DNA from: Paenibacillus foliorum
GTDB lineage: Bacteria; Bacillota; Bacilli; Paenibacillales; NBRC-103111
Direction: 5' to 3'
Length of the DNA stretch: 64,000 nt
Assembly: GCF_013141765.1 (NCBI RefSeq)
Contig: NZ_WHOD01000128.1
Coordinates: 124,001-188,000, forward strand
The notes under the pieces: generated by a model
Database searches by the model: none
What the model was told of the DNA's origin: nothing
What the model saw: only the letters and a program-made list of their open reading frames with translations
Shown: positions 25,133 through 34,058 of the stretch, in pieces
Position numbering within the stretch: position 1 is the first letter of the stretch
How the letters are laid out: each line of letters starts with the position of its first letter
Program-made: the position numbers and the translations under genes

Positions 25133-25164
25133 AAAGCCTGTAATCACTTGGAATCACAGGCTTT
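25133..25164 (-). terminator. Terminator of the 25183 gene
   Basis: AAAGCCTGT (25133-25141) pairs with ACAGGCTTT (25156-25164) just past the minus-strand stop. Confidence 0.75.
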
Positions 25165-25182
25165 CTAAAGTCTATATGGCTA

Positions 25183-25473
25183 TCAAACCGGTGGGGTTGA
25201 TTTCTTCTTCATTATAAAAAGTCCGAAAAACAACAAGACTTCAATATTAACAAAGGCTACTCCAAATCCGAACAGTCCGAACATACGTGCAAAGCCCTCA
25301 AACAGACTGGCCCACCAAATACTGGCAACCACAAAAATCGCCAAATTCACAATAAAAGACACAAGAGTGGATAACAGCAGCTTTTGAGTTTTGAGCATAA
25401 GCCCAACACCTAAGCCATTCGTAATGATAAAGGCAGCGCTCATGATAAACCAGTAATAAAAATCATAGGACAT
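25183..25473 (-). CDS. Small multipass membrane protein of unknown function
   Basis: About 96 residues with three hydrophobic helices (FIMSAAFIITNGLGVGLML, LVSFIVNLAIFVVASIWW, FVNIEVLLFFGLFIM). No motif recognised. An AGGAGTG site six bases before the ATG at 25473 decides the start over an ATG seven codons earlier. It has its own terminator. Confidence 0.65.
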   Translation of the reverse strand: MSYDFYYWFIMSAAFIITNGLGVGLMLKTQKLLLSTLVSFIVNLAIFVVASIWWASLFEGFARMFGLFGFGVAFVNIEVLLFFGLFIMKKKSTPPV

Positions 25474-25659
25474 CGTGCTCACTCCTGCATTCATTTAATC
25501 GACAACAATCTTCTCCTAGGTTACCAAAACAACATGGGGAAAACAACCGTTCCTGCATTTTGTTTCAAATCTGTCAAACTATTCACTTGATGCAGTTTTG
25601 GATTAATTGGCGTATAATTAAAACAGTCCCATTTTCAAATAACGAGGAGGCCTTTAAAT

Positions 25660-25893
25660 ATGGCACAAAGCAAAGCAAAGAAGCAAAGGATGAAGTGGCA
25701 GCAGCAAGGCAAGCTAAATCCCGAGATCAACAGATTAGACTGGAATGGTATTATTCCTGTTGAACGAAAGACACCAACCGTAGCAGAACGCAGAGAGAAG
25801 CTGCAGCATAAGCACAAAAACAAATGGAACCTCACCCTGCCAGGCAGCAGTGATGGTTCCATTTGTTTTTCCACAGCACTAATTACGGCTTAA
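25660..25893 (+). CDS. Small basic protein of unknown function
   Basis: Seventy-seven residues as read. The first 50 or so are strongly basic (AQSKAKKQRMKWQQQGKL, then NPEINRLDWNG) and look like a conserved small Bacilli protein of unknown role. GAGGAGG precedes the ATG at good spacing. The last 24 or so residues are encoded by the transcription terminator hairpin at 25818-25868, which is unusual; see the findings. The true C-terminus may therefore have been earlier in an ancestor. Confidence 0.7.
   Translation: MAQSKAKKQRMKWQQQGKLNPEINRLDWNGIIPVERKTPTVAERREKLQHKHKNKWNLTLPGSSDGSICFSTALITA
25818..25870 (+). terminator. Strong terminator inside the end of the 25660 reading frame
   Basis: A perfect 14-bp stem (25818-25831 with 25855-25868) with a GC-rich loop and T-tract. 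It overlaps the last 24 codons of the small basic protein gene. Confidence 0.85.
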
Positions 25894-26007
25894 ATACAGC
25901 TATTCTCTAAATAAAAGTACATAATTTTTGCTCAAGTAAGTCATTCTAGGATAGGAAGCTTATATAAGCGTCTAGCACCTATTTCTTTAGGAAAGAAGGT
26001 ATCCACA

Positions 26008-26151
26008 ATGAGCCAATCAAAAAACCGCGAAGAAAATGAAGCCGAAATCCGTAAACAAACGCAACACCCTCACGGACATATCACTTCTCTAGAGGAATTT
26101 GCCGAGGAATATGAAGCCGATCAGCAATCAGAGAATGAACAACAGTCTTAA
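26008..26151 (+). CDS. Small acidic protein, 47 residues
   Basis: Begins MSQSKNREENEAEIRKQTQ and ends in an acidic stretch (LEEFAEEYEADQQSENEQQ). It is Gln/Glu-rich and soluble, with no recognised domain. An AGAAGG ribosome site lies upstream and a terminator 27 bp downstream, so it is a complete small transcription unit. Function unknown. Confidence 0.6.
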   Translation: MSQSKNREENEAEIRKQTQHPHGHITSLEEFAEEYEADQQSENEQQS

Positions 26152-26177
26152 ATCTATCCTGTGATTGAAACTGTAAA

Positions 26178-26214
26178 AGACCCTTCTTCTACAAATTTGT
26201 AGGAATCAGGGTCT
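26178..26214. terminator. Bidirectional terminator
   Basis: AGACCCT (26178-26184) pairs with AGGGTCT (26208-26214), and the inner TCTACAAA/TTTGTAGG stem extends it; it lies between convergent genes. Confidence 0.8.
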
Positions 26215-26226
26215 CTACAACTTACA

Positions 26227-26991
26227 TCATCCCCAATGTCGCTGTAAAAATTGAAGCGCCTGAGGGATTTCCTTCTCTCGATCATTGATTGTACACTCAG
26301 CAGAGATTAATCCATTATAGTCGGCTGCTTTAAGCTGTGCAATAAAAGTCTCATATGGATATTGCCCTGTTCCGGGAGCAAGTCGACCCGTATCTGCGAT
26401 ATGAATATGAGCCAGCCAATTTTTATTCGTAACTATCGTATCAAGTGGCTCCTGTTCCTCATCCATGTGGTAAAAATCTGCCAATACACGAATCGATGAA
26501 CGATTAATCAGCTTAGCCAAGTGTACTCCATCATTAACACTGTTAATAATGTTGGTTTCCTTCGTATTCAATGGCTCAATTGCCAAAGTAAGCTTCGTCC
26601 CTTGGCATTCGTCTGCAAACCAGCTTAACACATTCAGCAGCTGCTCTTCTGCACGGTTACGTTCCCAGCCTTCAGGTACGGAACGGGATCCGCCGCTGCC
26701 AAATACAAAGATCGAAGAGCCTACCGTATTCATTGTCTCTACTGCTTTGCTTATATATTGCTTCGTAACCTCATCATTAGCTTCAGGTCCGACTACTTTA
26801 ATCTCACGCGGGAACAAGACGTTCCATGCTTTTACAGGTAATGGACTGTTAAGGTACAATGGCAGCGCTTTCTTGAAAGCGTCCTCATCCTTAGTTAATA
26901 AAGGCGCCAGTGTGCATTCAATATAATCATAACCGTATTCTTTTAATTCACTGGCTTGTTCAATAGGTAAACACCAACCGAAAGCAGTCAT
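26227..26991 (-). CDS. Sugar phosphate isomerase/epimerase (xylose-isomerase-like TIM barrel)
   Basis: A 254-residue AP-endonuclease-2-type TIM barrel. Metal-site residues are seen as LAIEPLNTKETN (Glu), LADFYHM (Asp, His), HIHIAD (His) and ISAECTI (Glu), the full set for this fold. Such proteins isomerise keto sugars, inosose or hydroxypyruvate, and substrate cannot be told from sequence alone. GGAGGAGG precedes the ATG. Monocistronic, with no sugar pathway adjacent. Confidence 0.85.
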   Translation of the reverse strand: MTAFGWCLPIEQASELKEYGYDYIECTLAPLLTKDEDAFKKALPLYLNSPLPVKAWNVLFPREIKVVGPEANDEVTKQYISKAVETMNTVGSSIFVFGSGGSRSVPEGWERNRAEEQLLNVLSWFADECQGTKLTLAIEPLNTKETNIINSVNDGVHLAKLINRSSIRVLADFYHMDEEQEPLDTIVTNKNWLAHIHIADTGRLAPGTGQYPYETFIAQLKAADYNGLISAECTINDREKEIPQALQFLQRHWG

Positions 26992-27163
26992 TTCAATTCC
27001 TCCTCCAATTTGGGGCGAGCAGCAGAAGAATACTTATGACGCTTTTGCAACCATTCGTTATTGCCCTTGGTATAAGCATTCATCTCTCTTTATCTTACAG
27101 CAAAAAGAGCGATGTTTCCGAACGTTTATTGCTAGATAATGCTTATATTCAACATATATTGCA

Positions 27164-28147
27164 CTATATTTTAAGCAGCTGGTGATGGATTCTTGATGTC
27201 TCAATTTGAATCGTTGAATGCTGAATATGAAATTGCTCCTCCAACTGGCGAATAGCTTGCTGTAATATACTTTGATTGTCTTGATCATCCTCTATTAGTA
27301 AGTGACAGCTTAACGAGTCTAACCCTGAAGTAATCGTCCAAATATGAAGATCATGCACATCAATAACTCCTTCAATTCCCTCTAATGCCTTCCTTACATC
27401 ATCCCTATTCATCGAAGCTGGAGTCCCTTCCATCAGAATATGAACGGTATGCTTAATGACTCCCCAAGCACTTTTCAATATGAGCAATGACACAATAACG
27501 CTAATTATCGGGTCAGCAATGTACCAGGAAAATAGCAACATAAACAAACCAGCTATAATGGCTCCAATGGACCCTAAAGCATCGCTTATTATGTGAAGGA
27601 AGGCACTGCGAAGATTCAAATTATTTTTCACATCTCCCTTGCGCATAAGGGACCAAGCACTTGCCAAATTCGCTAATAAGCCAACTGCCGCGATTAACAT
27701 CATGGAACCGCTTGCGACAACTGGGGGCTGCAAGAACCGATGGTAAGCCTCCCACAAAATAAAAATGGCAACAACAAACAAAGTGACGCCATTAAACAAT
27801 GCTGCAAGAATTTCGAACCGCAAATAACCAAAGGTTTTGTTGGATGAGGCAGGTCGTATAGCAAACGAAATGGCTATCAGACTTAGCAGTAAGGACGCTG
27901 TATCGCTAAGCATATGTCCGGAATCGGACAATAAGGCAAGACTATTGGTAGCAATTCCCCCGAAAAACTCCAGCAGCATAATACTTGCTGTGATTATCAA
28001 TGCAATCGTTAATCCTTTACGGTTCCCTTCTGATGATGATGGTTGGTGATGATGCCCCTGCCCGTGACCATGATTATGGCTGTGTCCGTGAGCGTGTTCA
28101 TGGTGAGAATCTTGTGATTGTGCATGTAATTGATGATGATTATGCAT
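27164..28147 (-). CDS. czcD: CzcD-type cation diffusion facilitator (Zn/Co/Cd exporter)
   Basis: A 327-residue CDF transporter. The N-terminal 35 residues are extremely His-rich (HEHAHGHSHNHGHGQGHHH), a metal-binding tail. Six transmembrane helices follow, with the intramembrane zinc site DSGHMLSD in helix 2 and HIISDALGS in helix 5, then a cytoplasmic ferredoxin-like domain (VIDVHDLHIWTIT). Exports Zn2+ and related ions by proton antiport. AGGAGG precedes the ATG. No metalloregulator is adjacent. Confidence 0.92.
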   Translation of the reverse strand: MHNHHQLHAQSQDSHHEHAHGHSHNHGHGQGHHHQPSSSEGNRKGLTIALIITASIMLLEFFGGIATNSLALLSDSGHMLSDTASLLLSLIAISFAIRPASSNKTFGYLRFEILAALFNGVTLFVVAIFILWEAYHRFLQPPVVASGSMMLIAAVGLLANLASAWSLMRKGDVKNNLNLRSAFLHIISDALGSIGAIIAGLFMLLFSWYIADPIISVIVSLLILKSAWGVIKHTVHILMEGTPASMNRDDVRKALEGIEGVIDVHDLHIWTITSGLDSLSCHLLIEDDQDNQSILQQAIRQLEEQFHIQHSTIQIETSRIHHQLLKI

Positions 28148-28175
28148 AAGATTTGCCTCCTTGATCCAATGCCTG

Positions 28176-29282
28176 TTAGGGTGCAGGTGCTGCCATTTTT
28201 TTGCGCTTAATAAGCGCTAGAATAAGCAGGAAAAGCGGTCCTCCCGCCATAAACACAGGAAACAAATAGGGAATAGCTATTTTTCGGGGGAAAATGACGG
28301 ATATTTCCTCATAGTTTAGAGGTATTAGAGCCATAATCATTGCAACAACTGCTATAAACCATACGGTTTTTCTCCAATCCTTCATGCCCAAAAGCTGTGA
28401 AGTTCCGTAGCTTGCAACAAATAAATATAAAGCCAACTTTGTAAAAATGCTCATTATCCAGACCGTAATAACGATAGCGTCCAAATTTTCAATAATTCCC
28501 CCGATGGATATTGAACGAACAATCATTAACATCGGATACGGATAACTTGCAGCAACGTTAGGACCAAACATGATGATACTGACAATTACGGATATTAAGG
28601 CAAGCATACCCGAGAGCATAACGCCTCCAACCGCATGGCGAACAGTATGCTTGCGATAGGCTACAAAAGATATAAGCATCAGGAGCATAACGCAATCACC
28701 TAAGAAAGTTGCTGCTGGGAGCGCACCTTTCATTATTACCATATAGCCGCTATCCGAATATACCGGAAGCAATCGATCCCACTCCATCTCATTGATACCT
28801 AAAAACATAGGCCCTACAACACCAACCAAAATAATCGGCCCTGTCAATTCGCAAATACGGGCAATAACACCTATCCCGTGTAATGTAGGATACAGTACGA
28901 TGATAAGCATTAAGATTTCAATGACAGGTACCGGGGTTTTGGGCATAATCGTGCCGGTAATGAACAAACTGAATTGTTTTAATATAACCGCGAGGGTGAG
29001 AATCCAGAACAAGATATACAAAGCAGCAATAAATCCGCCCAGCCATTTACCTAATAGAACTCGGCTATATTCAATTAAGGTTTGACCTGGAAAAATCGCA
29101 CAGAGCTTCCCGCAAATAAAAGCAATGGTGATACCTATCCCCGTTGACAATACGCTAGAAATCCATGCATCCTGTTGAGCTATTCGAATAGCCGGGGAGG
29201 TGGTGAGAAGAATGGTCATAATGATCTGCATGCTTACCATCATCCAAAATATTTGCCGGTTTGTTAACGCCATATCATTCAT
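28176..29282 (-). CDS. gerKB: Spore germination permease, GerB subunit (GerKB-like)
   Basis: A 368-residue membrane protein of the APC-fold GerAB family, with about ten helices, MNDMALTNRQIFWMM at the N-terminus and the typical NEMEWDRLLPVYSDSG segment near residue 200. In nutrient germinant receptors the B subunit binds the amino acid or sugar. Its start overlaps the GerC stop by four bases. Last gene of the A-C-B operon, whose order is that of Bacillus gerK rather than gerA or gerB. Confidence 0.92.
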   Translation of the reverse strand: MNDMALTNRQIFWMMVSMQIIMTILLTTSPAIRIAQQDAWISSVLSTGIGITIAFICGKLCAIFPGQTLIEYSRVLLGKWLGGFIAALYILFWILTLAVILKQFSLFITGTIMPKTPVPVIEILMLIIVLYPTLHGIGVIARICELTGPIILVGVVGPMFLGINEMEWDRLLPVYSDSGYMVIMKGALPAATFLGDCVMLLMLISFVAYRKHTVRHAVGGVMLSGMLALISVIVSIIMFGPNVAASYPYPMLMIVRSISIGGIIENLDAIVITVWIMSIFTKLALYLFVASYGTSQLLGMKDWRKTVWFIAVVAMIMALIPLNYEEISVIFPRKIAIPYLFPVFMAGGPLFLLILALIKRKKMAAPAP

Positions 29283-30460
29283 TGTATTCCCTCATTTCTA
29301 CCTCGACGATTGGACAATTCCGGGATGTTGGATATTCCGGGTCTATGGATTGTGCTATTCACCTCTAACTGAACATCAACCGTTTGGAAAACAGAGTTCC
29401 AATTCTCTTTTACTTTCTTCCACTCATGCGGATATTTTTTGTGAAAGGCCCGGGCAAAGCCGACAACATCCGTTTTTAGCTCTTTTTGCAGCTGATCCAT
29501 TGTATTTTCCATCAATTTCTTTATTTCCTCATTGAACGGTCCCTCTATCTTTCTCAGATTGTTAGACCCGTTCGCTATAATAAGGGTGGTCGAATTTTGT
29601 ACCACATCAGCATCCAGCTTCAATTTCACTCTCATTTTCCATTTACCATTCTCAATAGATGGAAGCATGCGAACCTTGCTGTTAATGACCCTTATTACAA
29701 TTTCTCCTCCGTCCTCCTTTCTTGTTATGGTGATATTTCGGCCAAGCTCTGCATGTTTTAATATCCGGATTCCTATTTGAGACCGACTGCTTAAAAAACC
29801 CACAAGCTTTTTCCTTTGGATAACTGACATCCCATCGACAGAAAGTATAGACTTTTCAGATCGATTAGAGATCATTGAGGTTAAGGAGGCAACAGGAAGT
29901 AAGAAGGCTCCGGATTCTCCGCTAAACAACTCCTCTACCTCGTGCATTGTTGAAGAACGCGTCGTTGGCTTCTGAGAAAGCTTAATTAAGGTTTCATAAG
30001 TGTTGGGGTCATTTTGCGATTCTAGAAGCTTCTTGGCTGACCCTTTACACACAAAAAAATTAGCCTGCTCCCGTGGTTGAATATCCCTAAATAAGAAATC
30101 GAACTCGTTATACATACCTTGCCGGGCCAATGCTTCGCCAAAAAAATAAGCTTTTGCATGCCCCCAAGAAAAATAGCGCGGAAGCTTCTTTTGCAAATCA
30201 GTTAAAGCATCAGCCATTGATCTGCCCTTAGCTGACATGGTGTAAACATTGCCCTCCCCTCCACCTCCACTTCCCTCTGATCCTGCGCCGGTCGGATTCG
30301 GTATAAACACTTGTACGGTCAATTCAATCTGATCGTCCTCGCTTTTATCAATCCCTGCGGATATGATTAAGGCCATATCGTTGACCTCTATCCGATCCCA
30401 GCAGCCTGCCAAAAGCAGTGACAGAAGTATTAGTAATATGAAGAATAAGCCTAACCTCAT
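29279..30460 (-). CDS. gerKC: Spore germination lipoprotein, GerC subunit (GerKC-like)
   Basis: About 393 residues. Signal peptide with lipobox LLAGC followed by WDR, the invariant start of mature GerC proteins. The three-domain GerC body follows (for example YFSWGHAKAYFFGEALA, FVCKGSAKKLLE, MLPSIENGKW). A Gly/Glu-rich insertion (GSEGSGGGGEG) near residue 65 is unusual but small. AGGAGG lies five bases before the ATG at 30460; possible ATGs at 30478 and 30505 lack good sites. Lies on the inner spore membrane with the A and B subunits. Confidence 0.9.
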   Translation of the reverse strand: MRLGLFFILLILLSLLLAGCWDRIEVNDMALIISAGIDKSEDDQIELTVQVFIPNPTGAGSEGSGGGGEGNVYTMSAKGRSMADALTDLQKKLPRYFSWGHAKAYFFGEALARQGMYNEFDFLFRDIQPREQANFFVCKGSAKKLLESQNDPNTYETLIKLSQKPTTRSSTMHEVEELFSGESGAFLLPVASLTSMISNRSEKSILSVDGMSVIQRKKLVGFLSSRSQIGIRILKHAELGRNITITRKEDGGEIVIRVINSKVRMLPSIENGKWKMRVKLKLDADVVQNSTTLIIANGSNNLRKIEGPFNEEIKKLMENTMDQLQKELKTDVVGFARAFHKKYPHEWKKVKENWNSVFQTVDVQLEVNSTIHRPGISNIPELSNRRGRNEGIQ

Positions 30461-30491
30461 ATCCCTCCTCCTCTTCATATATCTCTTACAT

Positions 30492-32009
30492 TCATTCTCG
30501 TCCATCCGGTTTGTTACCCTGTTTTTTCATGTTGCCTTGGGCAAAAAAGGCTGGACGAAATTTCATTTTACTTAGAGGAGCACGAATCAATACATCCTTA
30601 ATGCCACTTAAAGATATCGGCGCCAATGGAGACAGGTAAGGAACGCCGAAAGAACGGAGAATACACAAATGGCTTATTATCAACAACAAAGTCATGATAA
30701 GACCGAATAAACCTAATAATCCCGAAAAAATCATGATCGGAAATCGAAGCATTCTTAAAGCGATGCTGATTGGATATTGCGGCATCATAAATGATGATAT
30801 CCCGGTAATAGCTACAACCATCACCATTGGCGCAGAAACCAGCCCTGCTTGTATGGCCGCTTGACCGATAACCAGCGCCCCGACAATGCTGACAGCAGAT
30901 CCAACCTGCCTAGGAAGTCGAATCCCGGCTTCACGTAACGCTTCGAATGTAATTTCCATAATAAGAGCTTCCACGAGCGCAGGAAATGGTATTTCTTCTC
31001 TTGATTTGACAATACGAAGCAGCAGAGTAGTGGGTACCATTTCTTGATGAAAAGTTAAAACAGCTACATAAATTGCCGGAGCAAGCATCGCGATTAAGAA
31101 AAATGTATATCGAAGCCAACGAATAAGGGTCCCGATAAGGAAGCGCTGGTAATAATCCTCGGGTGATTGCAGCATCGACCAGAAGGTAGCCGGGGCAATG
31201 AGAACCATAGGTGTGTTATCCGTAATAATAATAATTCGACCTTCCATAAGACATGCCACTGCCACGTCTGGACGCTCGGTTGTTTGCAGTTGGGGAAACG
31301 GTGAATAGTTGTTGCTCTCGATCAATTCTTCAATGATCCCACTCTCGGCCACATTATCTATGTCCAATTGCGAGATTCGTTCCGATACCTGACTTATGAT
31401 TTCCGGCTTCGCAATACCTTGGATGTACGCAACAGTGATATCCGTTTTCGAATAACTGCCAACTTTAAACGACACGAACTTTAACGCAGGTGTCTTTAAC
31501 CTTCTTCGAATTAAGGAAGTATTTACTGTCATGGATTCAATGAAACCCTCGCGAGATCCACGGACGACTGACTCGGCCAAAGGCTCCTCGACGGCCCGTT
31601 TATCGTATTGGGTTAACCCGATTGATAGCGCACCTTGAAGCGAGTCGATCAACAATACCGGTCTACCTGCTAGAACCTCATGGAGTATTTCACCGATGGT
31701 TTGAAGCTCTTTGCTATTTGACACGGTTATTTGCTCTCTAGCCCTAAATAAAGACTCGAAGAGGTCCAAACCGGATTTCTTAAGAGGCTCAATAACATGC
31801 CCGTCAAGAAGCTCTATGTTCACCAAGCCTAAGATATACAAAACGGATACCTTCATACCGCTGTCCATACTAAAATCATGAAAAATTACATCAGCGCAAT
31901 CTAAGAACAAAGTCTTTAAATAGCTGACGTTCCGAGCAAGATCATCCGACAATACGGTATGAAATACTTCCTTGTCTATACTTGGATCTGCCGGAAACGT
32001 TGTGCTCAT
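30492..32009 (-). CDS. gerKA: Spore germination protein, GerA subunit (GerKA-like)
   Basis: A 505-residue GerA-family protein: a soluble N-terminal domain of about 260 residues (REGFIESMTVNTSLIRRRL is the family signature) and five or so C-terminal membrane helices (LPRQVGSAVSIVGALVIGQA). First gene of the operon. A sigma-G-like promoter, TGAATA-N18-CATAACA, lies 37 bases upstream of the start. GerA subunits form pentameric ion-conducting channels in the germinant receptor. Confidence 0.94.
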   Translation of the reverse strand: MSTTFPADPSIDKEVFHTVLSDDLARNVSYLKTLFLDCADVIFHDFSMDSGMKVSVLYILGLVNIELLDGHVIEPLKKSGLDLFESLFRAREQITVSNSKELQTIGEILHEVLAGRPVLLIDSLQGALSIGLTQYDKRAVEEPLAESVVRGSREGFIESMTVNTSLIRRRLKTPALKFVSFKVGSYSKTDITVAYIQGIAKPEIISQVSERISQLDIDNVAESGIIEELIESNNYSPFPQLQTTERPDVAVACLMEGRIIIITDNTPMVLIAPATFWSMLQSPEDYYQRFLIGTLIRWLRYTFFLIAMLAPAIYVAVLTFHQEMVPTTLLLRIVKSREEIPFPALVEALIMEITFEALREAGIRLPRQVGSAVSIVGALVIGQAAIQAGLVSAPMVMVVAITGISSFMMPQYPISIALRMLRFPIMIFSGLLGLFGLIMTLLLIISHLCILRSFGVPYLSPLAPISLSGIKDVLIRAPLSKMKFRPAFFAQGNMKKQGNKPDGRE

Positions 32010-32045
32010 TCCAAACTCCCCTTAATTTCACTATCATTTAATTAT

Positions 32046-32076
32046 TGTTATGCTCCTAAAATCAACGGACTATTCA
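32046..32076 (-). promoter_or_regulatory. Candidate sigma-G (forespore) promoter of gerKA operon
   Basis: On the minus strand TGAATA (32071-32076), an 18-bp spacer and CATAACA (32046-32052) match the forespore sigma-G consensus at all but one important position. Germination receptor operons are forespore-expressed, so the placement fits. Confidence 0.5.
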
Positions 32077-32183
32077 GTAATTTCCCAATACAGGTGTAAT
32101 CTAACATATAATCCGACATCCGAATGCCCCTCTTCCTTGGTTCTAACTGCTCGAATTCATTGTCGCTAGGCACACGCACTAAA

Positions 32184-32215
32184 AAAGCCCCTCATTCCTA
32201 AGAATAAAGGGCTTT
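32184..32215 (-). terminator. Terminator of the GH43 gene
   Basis: AAAGCCC (32184-32190) pairs with GGGCTTT (32209-32215) with an A/T-rich inner part and following T residues on the minus strand. Confidence 0.8.
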
Positions 32216-32235
32216 CTCTATTTTCAATTTATCCG

Positions 32236-33822
32236 CTATTTTTCAAAAGTAATCCATTCGAAATCTGCAAAGCCTGTAGAAGCTGTAGAAGCTTCCGTGC
32301 TGCCTAATGCATAAAGCCCCACTTTAGCACCAACCCATCTGCCCTCGCGAGCTTGAAAGCTGGCTCCTATCGACTGAAACTCCTTGCCATCTATACTGTA
32401 GCTAAACTGACACTGAGCATTTCCACTAACAGCAACCCGCAAATACAGTGGACCCGAAGTGATCTTCAATTGTGCACTAGCTTCTACTTGCTCATTGATG
32501 GAATCATTCCCGGCTTCGCCTCTCAGCATGACTACCTTCAAGCCTTCGTCCGTTTGCTGCAGCGTCAAGCTTCCATACGTGTAGCCGAACACCACAAGAC
32601 CTGCTTGGTCTGCAGGATGCACTGAATGAAGCTCAACCTTAGTCGTCACCGTAAATACCTCGGCAGGAAACTTCTGCATCAGCAGCTGCGGCGCGTCATA
32701 GAGTGTATTAGCCCCTTCAGGAAGCGCCGAAGCTTGTAAGCGCAGATAGCCTGGCTTCTCCCTTAGCGAATACCAGCTATCTTGAGGATTAGCCTGCCAT
32801 TGCCACTGCAAACCAAGCGTTTCACTTTCAAAATAATCCGTCGTAGCAGGCACCGCAATTGGCCAACTACCACCCACATTCGGTTTATTAGCGCGCAGTA
32901 CCGGCTCGCCAATTCCATCACCGTTCGTATCGATACCCATTAGCGGCCAATCATCAACCCAATGGACGGGCTGAAGATGGGCTATACGTCCATAAGCTTC
33001 TTTGTCTTGGAAATGAATAAACCAGGACTCGCCTGACTCCAGCTCCACCCAACCGCCTTGATGCGGTCCGTTAATGATAGAGTCGCCCTGATGGAGAACA
33101 ATTTTCTCCTCGTAGGGGCCATAAATGCTTCGCGAGCGTAGAATTAGTTGCCAGCCCGTCGGAACTCCACCTGCAGGAGCAAACAAATAATAATAGCCAT
33201 TGCGTTTGTAGATCTTAGGTCCTTCCAAGGTCGGGTGACTTACCGTTCCATCGAATACAATAACTCCATCGTCCAACAGTGTTTTGCCGTCTTGACTCAT
33301 TTTACAAACCTGCAGCTTATGCTTGATACCGCTGCGGCTGTGAGCGAACGCGTGAACCAGATAAGCTTGTCCATCATCATCCCATAAAGGGCATGTGTCG
33401 ATCCAGCCTTTCACTTCCTTGACCCTATGTAGAGGCGTCCAAGGTCCACGAGGATCAACCGCTGTGGTCATGTAAATACCTTCATCCGGTGCGCCAAAAT
33501 AAATCCAGAATTTCCCGTCGTGATGACGAAGACTCGGAGCCCATACTCCTTTACCATGCTGGGGAAGATCATAACCAGGCAAATCCAGCCGATCGAATGC
33601 ATAGCTGATAATGGTCCAGTTGACCAAGTCCTTGGAATGTAAGATAGGCAATCCCGGCACATGCGAGAAGCTAGAAGCTGTCATATAGAAATCAGCACCC
33701 ACCCGGATTACATCTGGGTCCGAATAATCTGCATGCACAATAGGATTTTGAAATGTACCGTCGCCCAAATCAGGCGTCCATACGGAACCGCTTAGTGCGG
33801 CTGTAATCTCTGCTTTACTCAT
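32236..33822 (-). CDS. Glycoside hydrolase family 43, beta-xylosidase / arabinofuranosidase-like
   Basis: A 528-residue two-domain GH43 protein. The N-terminal five-bladed propeller has its three acids in HADYSDPDVIRV (catalytic base Asp near 35), KGWIDTCPLWDDDG (Asp) and HPTLEGPKIY (general-acid Glu near 200). The C-terminal half is the concanavalin-like domain of XynB-type enzymes. No signal peptide, so it would hydrolyse imported xylo-oligosaccharides in the cytoplasm. GGAGGAGA precedes the ATG. Not in one operon with the pentose pathway at 40-46 kb but close to it. Confidence 0.9.
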   Translation of the reverse strand: MSKAEITAALSGSVWTPDLGDGTFQNPIVHADYSDPDVIRVGADFYMTASSFSHVPGLPILHSKDLVNWTIISYAFDRLDLPGYDLPQHGKGVWAPSLRHHDGKFWIYFGAPDEGIYMTTAVDPRGPWTPLHRVKEVKGWIDTCPLWDDDGQAYLVHAFAHSRSGIKHKLQVCKMSQDGKTLLDDGVIVFDGTVSHPTLEGPKIYKRNGYYYLFAPAGGVPTGWQLILRSRSIYGPYEEKIVLHQGDSIINGPHQGGWVELESGESWFIHFQDKEAYGRIAHLQPVHWVDDWPLMGIDTNGDGIGEPVLRANKPNVGGSWPIAVPATTDYFESETLGLQWQWQANPQDSWYSLREKPGYLRLQASALPEGANTLYDAPQLLMQKFPAEVFTVTTKVELHSVHPADQAGLVVFGYTYGSLTLQQTDEGLKVVMLRGEAGNDSINEQVEASAQLKITSGPLYLRVAVSGNAQCQFSYSIDGKEFQSIGASFQAREGRWVGAKVGLYALGSTEASTASTGFADFEWITFEK

Positions 33823-33895
33823 AAGATGATCTCCTCCGACTACTCGAATAATTTTTATACGTCATTTTCCACTCTTTCAATATACGTTCTCAAAG

Positions 33896-33959
33896 CTATA
33901 ACGGTCTATAAGCCGATCTTAACCTATTTTAAAAATATCGCCTTATAAGCCGTTATAAG
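33896..33959. repeat. Clustered repeats TATAAGCCG(A/T)T upstream of the GH43 gene
   Basis: TATAAGCCGAT at 33907, TATAAGCCGTT at 33944, and inverted versions CTATAACGGTC at 33896 and GCCGTTATAAG at 33949. All lie 74-137 bp upstream of the GH43 start, where an activator or repressor could bind. Confidence 0.4.
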
Positions 33960-34058
33960 TGGCATATTCCTTCCGGACTGTGCTTATTTCGCATTATAGT
34001 CCATACAACAAAGCTTATATTTGGGAGAGTAGAAATTCAGCCCTTAAATTTCACTGGG

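Noticed and set aside
25560..25763. Plus-strand frame overlapping the start of the small basic protein
   Set aside because: It reads the ribosome site and first half of the better-supported gene in another frame.
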